64,000 nucleotides of DNA from Telluribacter roseus. Lineage in GTDB: Bacteria > Bacteroidota > Bacteroidia > Cytophagales > Spirosomataceae. Both the position numbers and the translations under genes were made by a program. The notes below the pieces were generated by a model. It was not told where the DNA came from, did not search any database, and saw nothing but the letters and a program-made list of their open reading frames with translations. The DNA is taken from NCBI RefSeq assembly GCF_017355915.2, contig NZ_JAFEUV020000008.1, forward strand, positions 124,001 through 188,000. Reading direction: 5' to 3'. Positions 26,737-38,153 of the stretch are shown here, piece by piece; within the stretch, counting starts at the first letter, position 1; every line of letters starts with the position of its first letter.

Positions 26737-27192
26737 ATGGCAAAAGAAATAGCTGGATACGTCAAACTCCAAGTGAAGGGTGGCCAGGCCAATCCTTCAC
26801 CCCCAATCGGTCCTGCCTTAGGATCAAAGGGTTTGAATATCATGGAGTTTTGCAAGCAGTTTAATGGCCGTACACAGGATAAAATGGGTATGGTCTTGCC
26901 GGTAGTAATTACATACTACAAGGATAAGTCTTTTGACTTCGTCATTAAGACTCCTCCTGCTGCGATTCTGCTCATGGAAGCAACCAAAATCAAGTCCGGA
27001 TCGGCTCAGCCTAACCGTACGAAAGTAGGTACTGTTTCATGGGATCAGGTTCGTCAGATTGCTGAAACCAAGATGCCTGACCTGAACTGCTTCACAGTAG
27101 ATTCAGCGATGAAAATGATCGCAGGTACAGCACGTAGTATGGGTATTACCGTATCAGGCAAAGCCCCGTGGGAAGAAAACAAAGAAGCGTAA
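26737..27192 (+). CDS. rplK: 50S ribosomal protein L11
   Basis: 151 residues. The N-terminal domain has [20 protein letters not shown] (the thiostrepton-contact proline region) and [16 protein letters not shown]; the C-terminal 23S rRNA-binding domain has KTPPAAILL and [10 protein letters not shown]. Forms the base of the L7/L12 stalk. First gene of the ribosomal protein run after nusG. Confidence 0.97.
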   Translation: MAKEIAGYVKLQVKGGQANPSPPIGPALGSKGLNIMEFCKQFNGRTQDKMGMVLPVVITYYKDKSFDFVIKTPPAAILLMEATKIKSGSAQPNRTKVGTVSWDQVRQIAETKMPDLNCFTVDSAMKMIAGTARSMGITVSGKAPWEENKEA

Positions 27193-27218
27193 ATCATTAC
27201 GCCTAAGCAAACAAGAAC

Positions 27219-27917
27219 ATGGGAAAATTGACGAAAAAGAGAAAAGAGGCTCTTTCGAAATATGACGCAACGCAGTCGTATTCCCTGCATCAGGCTGCCG
27301 AAATTCTTGGCACGATATCAAGTACTAAATTTGACTCTTCAGTAGATATTGACGTTCGTCTGGGCGTTGATCCCCGTAAGGCTGATCAAATGGTACGTGG
27401 TGTAGTAACTCTACCTCACGGTACGGGTAAAGAAGTTCGTGTGCTGGTGTTATGTACGCCTGACAAAGAGGCGGAAGCGAAAGAAGCCGGAGCTGATTAC
27501 GTAGGTCTGGATGAATTTATCCAAAAGATCGAACAAGGCTGGACGGATGTTGATGTGATCATCACTATGCCAAGTGTTATGGCGAAGGTAGGTCGTCTGG
27601 GTAAAATCCTCGGTCCTCGCGGATTGATGCCTAACCCTAAGTCCGGAACTGTAACTACTGACGTGGCAAAAGCAGTACAGGAAGTGAAAGCAGGTAAGAT
27701 TGATTTCAAGGTTGACAAAACCGGTATCATTCATACCAGCGTTGGAAAGGTCTCTTTCGGCCCTGACAAACTTGTACAGAACGCCCAGGAAGTTATTAAT
27801 ACGCTGGTTCGGCTTAAGCCTTCATCAGCCAAAGGTACGTATGTGAAGAGCATTCACTTGTCAAGCACGATGAGTCCGGGTGTTACGATTGATAAAAACA
27901 CGATAGCAGGATTATAA
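27219..27917 (+). CDS. rplA: 50S ribosomal protein L1
   Basis: 232 residues of the L1 fold with the conserved [10 protein letters not shown] block ([20 protein letters not shown]) and [18 protein letters not shown]. It forms the L1 stalk that moves with the E-site tRNA, and in E. coli represses its own operon. It begins 27 bases after rplK and ends two bases before rplJ. Confidence 0.97.
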   Translation: MGKLTKKRKEALSKYDATQSYSLHQAAEILGTISSTKFDSSVDIDVRLGVDPRKADQMVRGVVTLPHGTGKEVRVLVLCTPDKEAEAKEAGADYVGLDEFIQKIEQGWTDVDVIITMPSVMAKVGRLGKILGPRGLMPNPKSGTVTTDVAKAVQEVKAGKIDFKVDKTGIIHTSVGKVSFGPDKLVQNAQEVINTLVRLKPSSAKGTYVKSIHLSSTMSPGVTIDKNTIAGL

Positions 27918-27919
27918 CC

Positions 27920-28456
27920 ATGACACGGGAAGAAAAAGCAGAAATAATTGACGAGCTGAGTCAGAAGTTCTCCAGCACGCCATACTTCTATATCACCGGT
28001 GCAGAAGGCATGTCCGTAGCTGAAGTAAATCAACTTCGCCGTTTGTGCTTTGATCGTGGTATCGAGTATCGTGTGATCAAGAATACGCTGATTAAAAAAG
28101 CACTAGAAACATTAGATACTGATTACGCTCCTTTTGAAGAGAAAGTACTGAAGGGACAGTCAGGAGTAATGTTTCATCCGGAGTCAGGCAAAGTCCCTGC
28201 ACAACTGATCAAAGAATTCCGCAAGAAAGCTGGTAACGATAAGCTGAAGTTCAAAGGTGCTTCGGTAGATTATTCACTCTTCGTAGGTGAAGATCAACTG
28301 GAAACCCTATCTACGCTAAAATCGAAGCAGGAGCTTGTTGGAGACGTTATCGGCTTGCTGCAGTCACCTGCCAAGAATGTACTTTCTGCTCTATTGGGTG
28401 GTGGTAACAAACTGGCCGGTATCCTTAAGACTTTGTCTGAGAAAGAGGAACAATAG
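27920..28456 (+). CDS. rplJ: 50S ribosomal protein L10
   Basis: 178 residues. The N-terminal rRNA-binding domain has MTREEKAEIIDELSQKFSST and VKNT-like YRVIKNTLIKKALE; the C-terminal helix binds L7/L12 dimers. L10 anchors the stalk. The ATG is two bases after the rplA stop, so the genes are likely translationally coupled. The 98-base gap to rplL has only a weak short hairpin. Confidence 0.97.
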   Translation: MTREEKAEIIDELSQKFSSTPYFYITGAEGMSVAEVNQLRRLCFDRGIEYRVIKNTLIKKALETLDTDYAPFEEKVLKGQSGVMFHPESGKVPAQLIKEFRKKAGNDKLKFKGASVDYSLFVGEDQLETLSTLKSKQELVGDVIGLLQSPAKNVLSALLGGGNKLAGILKTLSEKEEQ

Positions 28457-28554
28457 TATTAGAACAACCGCAGGAACTGGCTCAGCCTGTGGGATAATTA
28501 AGGGCCACAAATCATTTTCAACTTATTGTGTAATCACTTAATCAAGAATAAAAA

Positions 28555-28938
28555 ATGGCAGATTTGAAAGCTTTCGCAGAGCAGCTTGTTAACCTGACGG
28601 TTAAAGAAGTGAACGAACTGGCAGCAATTCTGAAAGACGAATATGGTATTGAGCCGGCAGCTGCTGGTGCAGTAATGGTTGCAGGTGGTGCTGCAGGTGG
28701 TGGCGACGCTCCTGCTGCTGCTGAGCAAACGTCTTTTGATGTAATCCTGAAAGAAGCAGGTGCAAGCAAGCTGGCAGTTGTTAAACTGGTAAAAGACTTG
28801 ACTGGCCTTGGTCTGAAAGAAGCTAAGGAACTGGTAGACGGTGCTCCTAAGCCTGTTAAAGAAGGTGTTGCTAAAGATGAGGCAGAAGCTTTGAAGAAGC
28901 AACTCGAAGAGGCTGGCGCCGTTGTAGAAGTGAAGTAA
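28555..28938 (+). CDS. rplL: 50S ribosomal protein L7/L12
   Basis: 127 residues. An N-terminal dimerisation domain, an Ala/Gly-rich hinge (about 40-60) and the C-terminal factor-binding domain with [20 protein letters not shown] and [13 protein letters not shown]. It recruits translation GTPases. Followed by a terminator-like hairpin before rpoB. Confidence 0.98.
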   Translation: MADLKAFAEQLVNLTVKEVNELAAILKDEYGIEPAAAGAVMVAGGAAGGGDAPAAAEQTSFDVILKEAGASKLAVVKLVKDLTGLGLKEAKELVDGAPKPVKEGVAKDEAEALKKQLEEAGAVVEVK

Positions 28939-28966
28939 TCTTCTTTTCTGCATAGCCGGAATATTC

Positions 28967-29007
28967 CAGGAATAGGCCTGACTATCGTCAGGTCTTTTCC
29001 TGTTTTG
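28967..29007 (+). terminator. Terminator/attenuator between rplL and rpoB
   Basis: 8-bp inner stem (28975-28982 with 28987-28994, loop TATC), a two-base internal loop, then a 6-bp outer stem CAGGAA/TTCCTG, followed by TTTTG. The short T-tract suggests partial termination, the usual way that rpoBC output is set lower than L7/L12. Confidence 0.8.
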
Positions 29008-29175
29008 TATGCAGATGTGAACTAAGAGTGACAGTTACACGTTATACTTAGTGAATCTGTAAAAATGTAACCCTAAAAGAGTGAGCATCAGGATTTGACG
29101 CTTAAAGTAGATTTATCTCTCCTGAGTTCATTATATATCCTATTTCTTCCTTTTGGGAGAGCTTGTCCGAAACAC

Positions 29176-29230
29176 TTCCTTACTCGTAGGAAAGAAGAAG
29201 AGGGACCCGCTTTCCGACATATCCTACGAG
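29176..29230 (+). promoter_or_regulatory. Overlapping inverted repeats in the rpoB leader
   Basis: Within the 391-base gap before rpoB. CTCGTAGGA (29183-29191) pairs with TCCTACGAG (29222-29230). GGAAAG (29189-29194) can instead pair with CTTTCC (29210-29215), and TTCCT (29176-29180) with AGGAA (29188-29192). The partners overlap, so these helices compete. The rest of 29008-29175 holds nothing I can identify. Confidence 0.45.
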
Positions 29231-29233
29231 GCA

Positions 29234-29241
29234 TACGTTTG
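29234..29241 (+). promoter_or_regulatory. Candidate -7 element for rpoB
   Basis: TACGTTTG matches TAnnTTTG and lies 88 bases before the rpoB start codon. No clear TTG at -33. Confidence 0.4.
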
Positions 29242-29329
29242 CGGTTTAAACTGATTAGTGTGTTGTGCTCATTTTAGTCTTGCATCGACACTCCGTTTTT
29301 TGTTCTTACAAACCAAAACAAATATAGCC

Positions 29330-32300
29330 TTGGCTACCAAAACAACTCCCAGAAAAAATTTCGCACGGATAAATCCGGTCATCGATTATCCTGACCTTTT
29401 GGCCGTCCAAGTACAATCATTCAGAGATTTCTTTAGTCTTGATACGTCGGCCGAAGACCGGTCGGAGGAAGGACTGTACAAAGTTTTTGCGGAGAACTTC
29501 CCTATCGCGGACTCTCGTGAAAACTTCGTACTAGAATTTGTAGATTACCTGTTGGAGCCACCAAAGTACTCAGTTGACGAATCAATTGATCGTGGATTGA
29601 CTTATGCCGTGCCTCTGAAAGCAAAGTTACGTCTGATCTGTAATGATCCGGATCACGAAGATTTCGAAACCATTGAGCAGGAAGTGTTCTTAGGAAATAT
29701 TCCTTACATGACTGACAAAGGTTCATTCGTGATCAATGGTGCTGAGCGTGTTATTGTATCACAGCTACACCGCTCACCTGGCGTGTTCTTCTCGATGAGC
29801 AAGCACACCAACGGATCTAAGCTTTATTCAGCTCGTATTATTCCATTCAAAGGCTCCTGGATCGAATTCTCAACGGACGTTAACAACGTGATGTATGCGT
29901 ACATCGACCGTAAGAAGAAGTTCCCGGTTACTACCCTGCTACGTGCTATCGGATTCGGTTCTGATAAAGATATATTGGATCTGTTCGGTCTGTCCGAAGA
30001 GATCGGTGCTACCCCCGCTAACCTTAAGAAGGCGGTAGGTCGTCGTCTGGCTGCGCGGGTACTGCGTACATGGACGGAAGACTTCGTAGATGAAGATACC
30101 GGTGAAGTAGTGTCTATCCAGCGTAATGAAGTACTGCTGGAGCGTGACTCACTTATCACTGCTGATGATATAGAAGTAATTGTAGATTCAGGTCAGAAGT
30201 CGGTAATCCTGCACAAGGAAGACATGAACGTAGCTGACTATAACATCATCTACAATACCCTACAGAAAGATAGCTCAAACTCAGAGAAGGAAGCGGTAGA
30301 GCAGATCTATCGTCAGCTCCGTAATGCCGAGGCTCCTGATGAGCAAACCGCTCGTGAAGTAATTCAGAGCTTGTTCTTCAGTGATAAGCGTTATGACCTG
30401 GGTGATGTAGGCCGTTACCGTATCAACAAGAAGCTGGGATCAGATACCAGCCTTGACGTACGTGTACTGACTACCGAGGACATCGTCTCGATCGTAAAAT
30501 ACCTGATTGGTCTTATTAATGCCAAGGCCGTAGTGGATGATATAGATCACCTCTCCAACCGCCGTGTTCGTACGGTAGGTGAGCAGCTATATGCTCAGTT
30601 TGGAGTAGGTCTGGCTCGTATGGCTCGTACAATCAAAGAGCGTATGAATGTACGGGATAATGAAGACTTTAAACCAGTTGACCTGATCAACGCACGTACT
30701 CTGTCGTCGGTGATCAACTCGTTCTTCGGAACCAACCAGCTGTCACAGTTTATGGACCAGACCAACCCGCTGGCTGAGGTGACGCACAAGCGTCGTATGT
30801 CAGCCCTCGGACCTGGTGGTCTTTCACGTGAGCGTGCCGGTTTTGAGGTTCGTGACGTACACTACACGCACTATGGTCGTCTGTGTACTATCGAAACTCC
30901 CGAAGGTCCGAACATCGGTCTGATCTCTTCGCTATGTACCTATGCTAAAGTAAACGGTATGGGCTTCATCGAAACTCCTTATCGTGTTATTGATGGCAAC
31001 GGTAAGCTGACCGATGAGATCATATATATGACTGCCGAAGAAGAAGATTCCAAGTACATTGCCCAGGCTAACGCTTCGGTTGACAACAGCGGAAACTTTA
31101 CGGTAGATAAAATCAAAACCCGTTTTGAGGGTGACTTCCCAATGGTAGATCCGGCGCAGGCGTCTTATATGGACATCGCTGCCAACCAGATCGTATCGGT
31201 AGCGGCTTCGCTGATTCCGTTCCTGGAGCACGATGATGCTAACCGTGCCCTGATGGGATCAAACATGCAGCGTCAGGCTGTGCCTCTGTTGCGTCCACAG
31301 GCACCAATCGTAGGTACTGGTCTTGAGCAGCGTGTAGCTATGGACTCACGTGCCCTGGTAGTAGCCGAAGGTGATGGTGTGATTGATTACGTAGATGCTG
31401 ACCGGATCGTAGTACGTTATGACCGTACTGACGAAGATCGTCTGGTTAGCTTCGACGACGACTGCATCACGTACGACCTCGTGAAGTTCCGTCGTACCAA
31501 CCAGGATACCTGCCTTAACCTTCAGCCTATGGTTCTGAAAGGCCAGAAAGTGAAGAAGGGGGAGGCCCTGTGTCAGGGATACGGTACTGAAGGTGGTGAG
31601 CTTGCTCTGGGTCGCAATATGATGGTTGCGTTCATGCCTTGGCAGGGATACAACTTTGAGGATGCCATCGTAATCTCGGAGAAGGTGGTACGTGAGGATA
31701 TCTTTACCTCCATCCACATTGAAGAGTTCGAGCTTGAAGTTCGTGACACCAAGCGTGGAGAAGAAGAACTAACCGCTGAAATACCGAACGTAAGTGAGGA
31801 AACTGTTAGAAACCTTGATGAGAATGGTATCGTTCGCATCGGTACTGAAGTGAAAGAAGGAGATATCCTGATTGGTAAGATCACACCTAAGGGTGAGTCA
31901 GATCCAACTCCGGAAGAAAAACTTCTTCGTGCCATCTTCGGTGATAAAGCCGGTGATGTGAAGGATGCTTCCAAGAAAGCGCCACCATCCATGAAAGGGG
32001 TGGTTATTGATACAAAACTTTTCTCTCGTCCTACCAAAGAAGAGCGTGCTAAGCACAAAGATGAGCTGAAAATGCTCATGAAGCGTTACAGCCGCGACCT
32101 TACTATGCTTCGCGATCATATGATCGATAAGCTGGTAGAGCTTCTGGATGGTAAGACAAGCCAGGGAGTGAAGCATAAATTTGGTGATGAGCTGGTAAGC
32201 AAAGGAGTGAAGTTCAACCGCAGAAATATCTCGGAGAACCTGTTCCCATCGGCCAACCCATACCGTGACGAAAGCCAGTACTCCGTAGCCGAAGAAGTAA

Positions 32301-33190
32301 ACCTGATCGGTGATGTACTGACTGACGCCTGGACTGAGGATTCACATCTGAATCGCCTGGTGTCACGTGCCGTACGTAACTACCTCAACCGTCGTAGTGA
32401 GCTGATGGGACGCTTCAAGCGTGACCGTTTTGCTCTCGAAGTAGGGGATGAGCTACCAGCAGGTATCGTGAAACTGGCCAAGGTATACATCGCTAAGAAG
32501 CGTAAGCTGAAAGTAGGGGATAAGATGGCAGGTCGCCACGGTAACAAAGGGGTAGTAGCCCGTATCGTTCGTGACGAAGATATGCCATTCCTCGAAGATG
32601 GTACACCGGTTGACATCGTGCTGAACCCACTGGGGGTACCTTCACGTATGAACATCGGTCAGATCTACGAAACCATTCTGGCGTGGGCCGGTCTGAAGTT
32701 GGGACGTCGCTATGCTACGCCTATCTTCGACGGAGCTACCGAGGATGAAGTAGCAGCTGAGCTGAAAGAAGCCGGCCTACCTGACTGGGGACGTACGTAC
32801 CTGTACAATGGTCTGTCAGGTGAGCGCTTTGACCAGCCTGTAACCGTAGGGCTTATCTATATGATGAAACTGGGTCACCTGGTTGATGATAAGATGCACG
32901 CCCGTTCAATCGGACCCTACTCGCTCATTACGCAGCAGCCACTTGGGGGTAAAGCTCAGTTTGGTGGTCAGCGTTTTGGAGAGATGGAAGTGTGGGCACT
33001 CGAAGCTTTCGGTGCATCTCACATCCTGCAGGAGATCCTGACTGTGAAGTCAGACGACGTGGTAGGTCGCGCTAAAGCTTACGAGGCTATCGTAAAAGGT
33101 GAGAACCTGCCAAAACCAAATATCCCGGAATCATTCAACGTATTGGTGCACGAACTACGTGGTTTGGCACTCGAAATTACGCTGGACTAA
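29330..33190 (+). CDS. rpoB: DNA-directed RNA polymerase subunit beta
   Basis: 1286 residues if started at TTG 29330 ([19 protein letters not shown]), the start that matches the family N-terminus. The in-frame ATG at 29258 would add 24 unrelated residues. Conserved blocks include the rifampicin region ([20 protein letters not shown] and [20 protein letters not shown]), the [13 protein letters not shown] catalytic-side motif and the C-terminal [21 protein letters not shown] normal rifampicin-sensitive-looking region: Gln, Asp, His and Ser positions are wild type by eye. Followed by rpoC after 99 bases. Confidence 0.97.
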   Translation: MATKTTPRKNFARINPVIDYPDLLAVQVQSFRDFFSLDTSAEDRSEEGLYKVFAENFPIADSRENFVLEFVDYLLEPPKYSVDESIDRGLTYAVPLKAKLRLICNDPDHEDFETIEQEVFLGNIPYMTDKGSFVINGAERVIVSQLHRSPGVFFSMSKHTNGSKLYSARIIPFKGSWIEFSTDVNNVMYAYIDRKKKFPVTTLLRAIGFGSDKDILDLFGLSEEIGATPANLKKAVGRRLAARVLRTWTEDFVDEDTGEVVSIQRNEVLLERDSLITADDIEVIVDSGQKSVILHKEDMNVADYNIIYNTLQKDSSNSEKEAVEQIYRQLRNAEAPDEQTAREVIQSLFFSDKRYDLGDVGRYRINKKLGSDTSLDVRVLTTEDIVSIVKYLIGLINAKAVVDDIDHLSNRRVRTVGEQLYAQFGVGLARMARTIKERMNVRDNEDFKPVDLINARTLSSVINSFFGTNQLSQFMDQTNPLAEVTHKRRMSALGPGGLSRERAGFEVRDVHYTHYGRLCTIETPEGPNIGLISSLCTYAKVNGMGFIETPYRVIDGNGKLTDEIIYMTAEEEDSKYIAQANASVDNSGNFTVDKIKTRFEGDFPMVDPAQASYMDIAANQIVSVAASLIPFLEHDDANRALMGSNMQRQAVPLLRPQAPIVGTGLEQRVAMDSRALVVAEGDGVIDYVDADRIVVRYDRTDEDRLVSFDDDCITYDLVKFRRTNQDTCLNLQPMVLKGQKVKKGEALCQGYGTEGGELALGRNMMVAFMPWQGYNFEDAIVISEKVVREDIFTSIHIEEFELEVRDTKRGEEELTAEIPNVSEETVRNLDENGIVRIGTEVKEGDILIGKITPKGESDPTPEEKLLRAIFGDKAGDVKDASKKAPPSMKGVVIDTKLFSRPTKEERAKHKDELKMLMKRYSRDLTMLRDHMIDKLVELLDGKTSQGVKHKFGDELVSKGVKFNRRNISENLFPSANPYRDESQYSVAEEVNLIGDVLTDAWTEDSHLNRLVSRAVRNYLNRRSELMGRFKRDRFALEVGDELPAGIVKLAKVYIAKKRKLKVGDKMAGRHGNKGVVARIVRDEDMPFLEDGTPVDIVLNPLGVPSRMNIGQIYETILAWAGLKLGRRYATPIFDGATEDEVAAELKEAGLPDWGRTYLYNGLSGERFDQPVTVGLIYMMKLGHLVDDKMHARSIGPYSLITQQPLGGKAQFGGQRFGEMEVWALEAFGASHILQEILTVKSDDVVGRAKAYEAIVKGENLPKPNIPESFNVLVHELRGLALEITLD

Positions 33191-33200
33191 TACATAGTAA

Positions 33201-33235
33201 AAGCTGGAAGGGCCCGTCAAAGGCTCTTCCAGCTT
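33201..33235 (+). repeat. Hairpin in the rpoB-rpoC gap
   Basis: 10-bp perfect outer stem AAGCTGGAAG/CTTCCAGCTT (33201-33210 with 33226-33235), extended inward by about four pairs around CGTCAAA. No T-run follows, so it is more likely an RNA-processing or stability element than a terminator. Confidence 0.6.
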
Positions 33236-33289
33236 ACCATTCCGAAGTTTATCTAAGGACTATTGACTCACAGAATAACGATCAACAAT

Positions 33290-36200
33290 ATGTCTTTCAA
33301 AAAGAACAAAAAACTCAATAGTGACTTTTCCAGCATAACCATCAGTCTGGCGTCACCGGAGTCTATCCTTGAGAGCTCCTACGGTGAAGTAACCCAGCCT
33401 GAAACCATCAACTACCGGACTTATAAGCCGGAGATGGGCGGGTTGTTCTGCGAGCGCATTTTTGGACCTGTTAAGGACTGGGAATGTCACTGTGGTAAAT
33501 ACAAGCGTATCCGCTATAAGGGTATCATCTGCGACCGTTGTGGTGTAGAGGTAACCGAGAAGAAGGTACGCCGTGAGCGCATGGGACACATCGAACTGGT
33601 GGTGCCCGTAGCTCACATCTGGTACTTCCGCAGCTTGCCTAACAAGATCGGGTACCTGTTAGGATTGTCTACCAAGAAGCTCGATCAGATTATCTATTAC
33701 GAGCGGTATGTGGTAGTACAATCTGGTATCAAAGGAGAAGATGGTGTCAATGCGATGGACTTCCTGACCGAAGACGAGTACCTTGATATCATTGACAAGC
33801 TGCCCCGCGACAACCAGATGTTGCCGGACACAGATCCTAATAAGTTCATCGCCAAGATGGGTGCTGACGCGCTGGAAATGCTGCTGAACCGCATCAATCT
33901 GGACGAACTGTCATATGAACTGCGTCATCAGGCTGCTACGGATACTTCGCAGCAGCGTAAGGCTGAGGCTCTTAAGCGTCTGAAAGTAGTAGAAGCTTTC
34001 CGTGATGCTAATACACGCGTAGAGAACCGCCCTGAGTGGATGGTGATCAAGATGGTACCTGTAATTCCACCCGAATTACGTCCATTGGTACCTCTGGATG
34101 GTGGTCGCTTTGCAACCTCTGACCTGAATGATCTGTACCGTCGTGTAATTATCCGTAACAACCGTCTGAAGCGTCTGATCGAGATTAAGGCACCTGAGGT
34201 GATCCTTCGTAACGAGAAACGTATGCTACAGGAAGCGGTAGATTCACTGTTTGATAACAGCCGTAAGGTAAACGCCGTACGTTCGGAAGGTAACCGTGCT
34301 CTGAAATCACTTTCGGATATGCTGAAAGGTAAGCAGGGACGTTTCCGTCAGAACCTACTTGGTAAGCGGGTTGACTACTCAGGTCGTTCGGTAATCGTAG
34401 TAGGTCCTGAGCTGAAGCTGCACGAGTGTGGTCTGCCTAAGGACATGGCGGCTGAGCTATTCAAGCCGTTCATTATCCGTAAGCTCATCGAGCGTGGTAT
34501 CGTCAAAACAGTGAAATCAGCGAAGAAGATCGTAGACCGTAAGGATCCTGTGATCTGGGATATTCTGGAAAATGTATTGAAAGGACACCCCGTTCTGCTG
34601 AACCGGGCTCCAACGCTACACCGTCTGGGTATCCAGGCATTCCAGCCTAAGCTGATCGAAGGAAAAGCTATTCAGCTGCACCCGCTGGTATGTACTGCGT
34701 TCAACGCCGACTTTGATGGTGACCAGATGGCCGTTCACGTGCCACTTGGACAGGAGGCAGTACTTGAAGCGTCGATGCTGATGCTTTCTTCGCACAACAT
34801 CCTGAACCCTGCCAACGGAGCACCTATCACGGTACCTTCGCAGGACATGGTGTTGGGTCTGTACTACGTAACCAAAGGTCGTAAGAACACACCTGAGTAT
34901 CCTATTGCAGGTGAAGGTATGACTTTCTACGGTCCTGACGAGGTAGTAATCGCTATCAACGAAGGTCGTATCTCTAAGCACGCTCACATCAAGTGTCGTG
35001 TACGGGTACGTAACGAAGATGGTAGCTTCGAAACAAAACTGATCGAAACCGTAGCCGGACGTGTTCTGTTCAACCAGCACGTACCCGACGAGGTAGGATA
35101 TATCAACGAGCTGCTTACCAAGAAGAAGCTGCAGCAAATCATTGGTCAGGTATTCAAACTGGCTGGTGGTGCTCGTACTGCACACTTCCTGGATGATATT
35201 AAGGAGCTTGGATTCCAGATGGCCTTCAAAGGTGGTTTGTCTATCGGTCTTAGCGACGTGATGGTACCTGCCGAGAAGGAGAAACTGGTAGAAGAAGCCA
35301 AGAAAGATGTAGAAGGTGTTTGGAGTAACTACCTGATGGGTCTGATTACGGAGAACGAGCGTTACAACCAGGTGATTGATATTTGGACGCGTGTAAACTC
35401 CCGTATCACCGAGACGCTGATGAAGCAGCTCGAAGCCGATCAGGGTGGATTTAACTCTATCTACATGATGATGCACTCAGGTGCCCGTGGTTCGCGCGAG
35501 CAGATCCGTCAGCTGGGTGGTATGCGTGGTTTGATGGCTAAGCCTCAGAAGAACCTCGCTGGTGGAGCCGGAGAAATCATCGAGAACCCGATCCTTTCTA
35601 ACTTCAAAGAGGGGCTTGACGTACTCGAGTACTTTATCTCTACCCACGGTGCTCGTAAAGGTCTTGCCGATACGGCTCTTAAAACAGCCGATGCAGGTTA
35701 CCTGACCCGTCGTCTGCACGACGTAGCACAGGATGTGGTAGTGGTAGAGGAAGATTGCGGTACCCTGCGTGGTATCCAGATCTCCGCTCTGAAAGACAAC
35801 GAAGATATCGTAGAGCCACTGTCAGAGCGTATTCTGGGTCGTGTGAGCGTTCACGATGTATTCGATCCGTTGAATGGTCAGATGATCGTTGAATCGGGTC
35901 AGGAGATCACTGAAGAGATCGCCGCCTACATCGACGAGACTAGCATCGACAGCGTAGAAATTCGCTCCGTGCTGACTTGCGAAACCCGCAACGGTGTATG
36001 TGCCAAGTGTTACGGACGTAGCCTTGCATCAGGCCGAATGGTAGACAATGGTGAGGCAGTAGGAGTTATTGCTTCTCAGTCTATCGGTGAGCCTGGTACA
36101 CAGCTTACACTCCGTACCTTCCACGTGGGTGGTACCGCTTCAAACATTGCCGTAGATGCCAACATCAAGGCTAAGTTTGAAGGTCTGATCCAGTTTGAAG

Positions 36201-37615
36201 ATCTTCGTCTGGTAGAATCTACCAACTCCGAAGGCGATCCGATCACAGTAGTAATGGGTCGTTCGGGTGAGGTGAAGATCGTACACCCTGAAACGAAGCA
36301 GCTGCTTATCTCTAACAACGTACCTTACGGTGCGCACCTGCAGGTGAAAGAAGGAGATATCGTATTCAAAGGACAGGAACTATGTACCTGGGATCCATAT
36401 AACGCAGTAATTCTTTCGGAGTTTGACGGTTCTGTACAGTTCGACGCTATCGAGGAAGGTATCACCTACCGCGAAGAGTTTGACGAGCAGACCGGTTTCC
36501 AGGAGGCTGTAATTATCGAAACCCGCGACAAGACCAAGAACCCGGCTCTGGTCGTGAAAGGTAAGAGTAACCTGCTGAAAGATCAGACCGAGAAATCATA
36601 TAACCTACCTGTAGGATCACGTCTGGTAGTGAAGAACGGTGCTGCTGTAAAAGCAGGACAGCCGCTGGCCAAGATCCCACGTGTAGTAGGTAAGACCCGC
36701 GATATCACGGGAGGTCTGCCACGTGTTACCGAACTTTTCGAAGCTCGTAACCCATCTAACCCTGCAACCGTGAGTGAAATCGACGGTGTAGTAAGCTACG
36801 GTGGTGTGAAGCGTGGTAACCGCGAAATCATCATCGAATCACGTGATGGCGTACAGCGTCGTTATATGGTGGCTCTGTCGAAGCACATTCTGGTACAGGA
36901 TGGAGACTTCGTACGGGCAGGTGATCCGCTGTCAGACGGAGCTATTACTCCGGCCGACATCCTTTCTATCAAAGGACCTACCGCGGTACAGGAGTACCTG
37001 GTAAATGAAATTCAGGAAGTATACCGTCTGCAGGGTGTGAAGATCAACGATAAGCACATCGAGTGTATCGTACGCCAGATGATGCAGAAGGTGGAGATTC
37101 TTGACGCTGGTGATACCAACTTCCTCGAAATGCAGCCGGTAGATCGCTGGGTGTTCCGCGAGGAGAACGACAAGATCCTTGACATGAAAGTAGTTGAGGA
37201 CGCCGGAGATTCAGAAACTCTGAAACCTGGTATGATCGTGTCGGTACGTCGCCTGCGCGATGAGAACTCAAGCCTGAAGCGTCGTGACCTGCGCCTCGTG
37301 AAAGCACGTGATGCACAGGCGGCGGTAGCAAGACCAACGCTGATGGGTATTACTCAGGCTTCACTGGGTACCGAAAGCTTCGTGTCTGCGGCTTCATTCC
37401 AGGAGACCACCAAAGTACTTAGCGAAGCGGCAGTACGCGGTAAGCGTGACGAACTGAACGGTCTGAAGGAGAACGTGATCGTAGGTCACCTGATCCCGGC
37501 CGGTACCGGTATGCGTCGCTACACCGACCTGATCGTAGGTTCGAAAGAAGAGTTCGATACTCTGGTAGAATCTCGCGAAAAATCAGCTCGTAAGAAGCGC
37601 GAACTGGCCCAGTAA
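33290..37615 (+). CDS. rpoC: DNA-directed RNA polymerase subunit beta'
   Basis: 1441 residues from ATG 33290 ([16 protein letters not shown]); a TTG at 33263 is less likely. The N-terminal zinc site is [19 protein letters not shown]; the catalytic Mg loop is NADFDGDQM; the second zinc site is [14 protein letters not shown]. Also visible: the bridge-helix region [19 protein letters not shown] and the trigger-loop region [18 protein letters not shown]. The β' subunit forms the active site with β. Terminator right after. Confidence 0.98.
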   Translation: MSFKKNKKLNSDFSSITISLASPESILESSYGEVTQPETINYRTYKPEMGGLFCERIFGPVKDWECHCGKYKRIRYKGIICDRCGVEVTEKKVRRERMGHIELVVPVAHIWYFRSLPNKIGYLLGLSTKKLDQIIYYERYVVVQSGIKGEDGVNAMDFLTEDEYLDIIDKLPRDNQMLPDTDPNKFIAKMGADALEMLLNRINLDELSYELRHQAATDTSQQRKAEALKRLKVVEAFRDANTRVENRPEWMVIKMVPVIPPELRPLVPLDGGRFATSDLNDLYRRVIIRNNRLKRLIEIKAPEVILRNEKRMLQEAVDSLFDNSRKVNAVRSEGNRALKSLSDMLKGKQGRFRQNLLGKRVDYSGRSVIVVGPELKLHECGLPKDMAAELFKPFIIRKLIERGIVKTVKSAKKIVDRKDPVIWDILENVLKGHPVLLNRAPTLHRLGIQAFQPKLIEGKAIQLHPLVCTAFNADFDGDQMAVHVPLGQEAVLEASMLMLSSHNILNPANGAPITVPSQDMVLGLYYVTKGRKNTPEYPIAGEGMTFYGPDEVVIAINEGRISKHAHIKCRVRVRNEDGSFETKLIETVAGRVLFNQHVPDEVGYINELLTKKKLQQIIGQVFKLAGGARTAHFLDDIKELGFQMAFKGGLSIGLSDVMVPAEKEKLVEEAKKDVEGVWSNYLMGLITENERYNQVIDIWTRVNSRITETLMKQLEADQGGFNSIYMMMHSGARGSREQIRQLGGMRGLMAKPQKNLAGGAGEIIENPILSNFKEGLDVLEYFISTHGARKGLADTALKTADAGYLTRRLHDVAQDVVVVEEDCGTLRGIQISALKDNEDIVEPLSERILGRVSVHDVFDPLNGQMIVESGQEITEEIAAYIDETSIDSVEIRSVLTCETRNGVCAKCYGRSLASGRMVDNGEAVGVIASQSIGEPGTQLTLRTFHVGGTASNIAVDANIKAKFEGLIQFEDLRLVESTNSEGDPITVVMGRSGEVKIVHPETKQLLISNNVPYGAHLQVKEGDIVFKGQELCTWDPYNAVILSEFDGSVQFDAIEEGITYREEFDEQTGFQEAVIIETRDKTKNPALVVKGKSNLLKDQTEKSYNLPVGSRLVVKNGAAVKAGQPLAKIPRVVGKTRDITGGLPRVTELFEARNPSNPATVSEIDGVVSYGGVKRGNREIIIESRDGVQRRYMVALSKHILVQDGDFVRAGDPLSDGAITPADILSIKGPTAVQEYLVNEIQEVYRLQGVKINDKHIECIVRQMMQKVEILDAGDTNFLEMQPVDRWVFREENDKILDMKVVEDAGDSETLKPGMIVSVRRLRDENSSLKRRDLRLVKARDAQAAVARPTLMGITQASLGTESFVSAASFQETTKVLSEAAVRGKRDELNGLKENVIVGHLIPAGTGMRRYTDLIVGSKEEFDTLVESREKSARKKRELAQ

Positions 37616-37639
37616 TTGCTATTCGTACAGTATAAATAC

Positions 37640-37674
37640 AAAAGCCAGCCTCATTCCTGAGGCTGGCTTTTTAT
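37640..37674 (+). terminator. Terminator after rpoC
   Basis: 13-bp perfect stem AAAGCCAGCCTCA/TGAGGCTGGCTTT (37641-37653 with 37658-37670), loop TTCC, then T-rich sequence. Ends the rpoBC transcript. Confidence 0.93.
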
Positions 37675-37684
37675 TGTAAAAGTA

Positions 37685-37692
37685 TAGCTTTG
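37685..37692 (+). promoter_or_regulatory. Candidate -7 element for DUF3467 gene
   Basis: TAGCTTTG matches TAnnTTTG, 23 bases before the DUF3467 ATG and directly after the rpoC terminator. Confidence 0.5.
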
Positions 37693-37714
37693 TAAAAATT
37701 AACTACTTTGTATC

Positions 37715-38044
37715 ATGAAAGACAATAATCAGGATTTTGAACAGCAGATTAACATAGAGTTATCTGAAGAAATGGCCGAGGGGATATACTCTAACCTGGC
37801 TATGATCGCTCATTCCAACAGTGAATTTATCGTAGATTTTATACGGCTTATGCCCGGAGTACCCAAGGCCAAGGTAAAAGCTCGGATCATTCTGACCCCT
37901 GAGCATGCCAAGCGTCTCCTGTTAGCCCTGAATGATAATATTCGTAAGTATGAAGACGCACATGGTACTATCCAGCAGACTTCCGAAGACGGACCCAGCT
38001 TCAACTTCCCGATGAGCTTCGGAGGTCCCGGAGGTGAAGCATAA
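37715..38044 (+). CDS. DUF3467 domain protein
   Basis: 109 residues, no signal peptide or membrane helix. The conserved core is INIELSEEMAEGIYSNLAMI, followed by HSNSEFIVDFIRLMPGVPKA and LTPEHAKRLLLALNDNI. Function is unknown. In Bacteroidota the gene commonly follows rpoC, as here, which hints at a role linked to transcription, but nothing in the sequence shows it. Confidence 0.88.
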   Translation: MKDNNQDFEQQINIELSEEMAEGIYSNLAMIAHSNSEFIVDFIRLMPGVPKAKVKARIILTPEHAKRLLLALNDNIRKYEDAHGTIQQTSEDGPSFNFPMSFGGPGGEA

Positions 38045-38153
38045 GCGCTGCCAGTGCAGCTCAGGAGCAGGATTTCATAATTAATCCTCTGACTCATTGA
38101 CCAAAAGCTCCTCCGGCTCGTTTAGTATTACAGACAAACCTTTGAGAAAACTA

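Noticed and set aside
29095-29277. 60-codon frame in the rpoB leader
   Set aside because: It spans the competing hairpins, has no start signal and no protein-like pattern; a leader peptide cannot be excluded but is not supported.
34616-35476. 286-codon antisense frame in rpoC
   Set aside because: Antisense to a highly conserved gene; composition is what constrained rpoC codons produce on the other strand.
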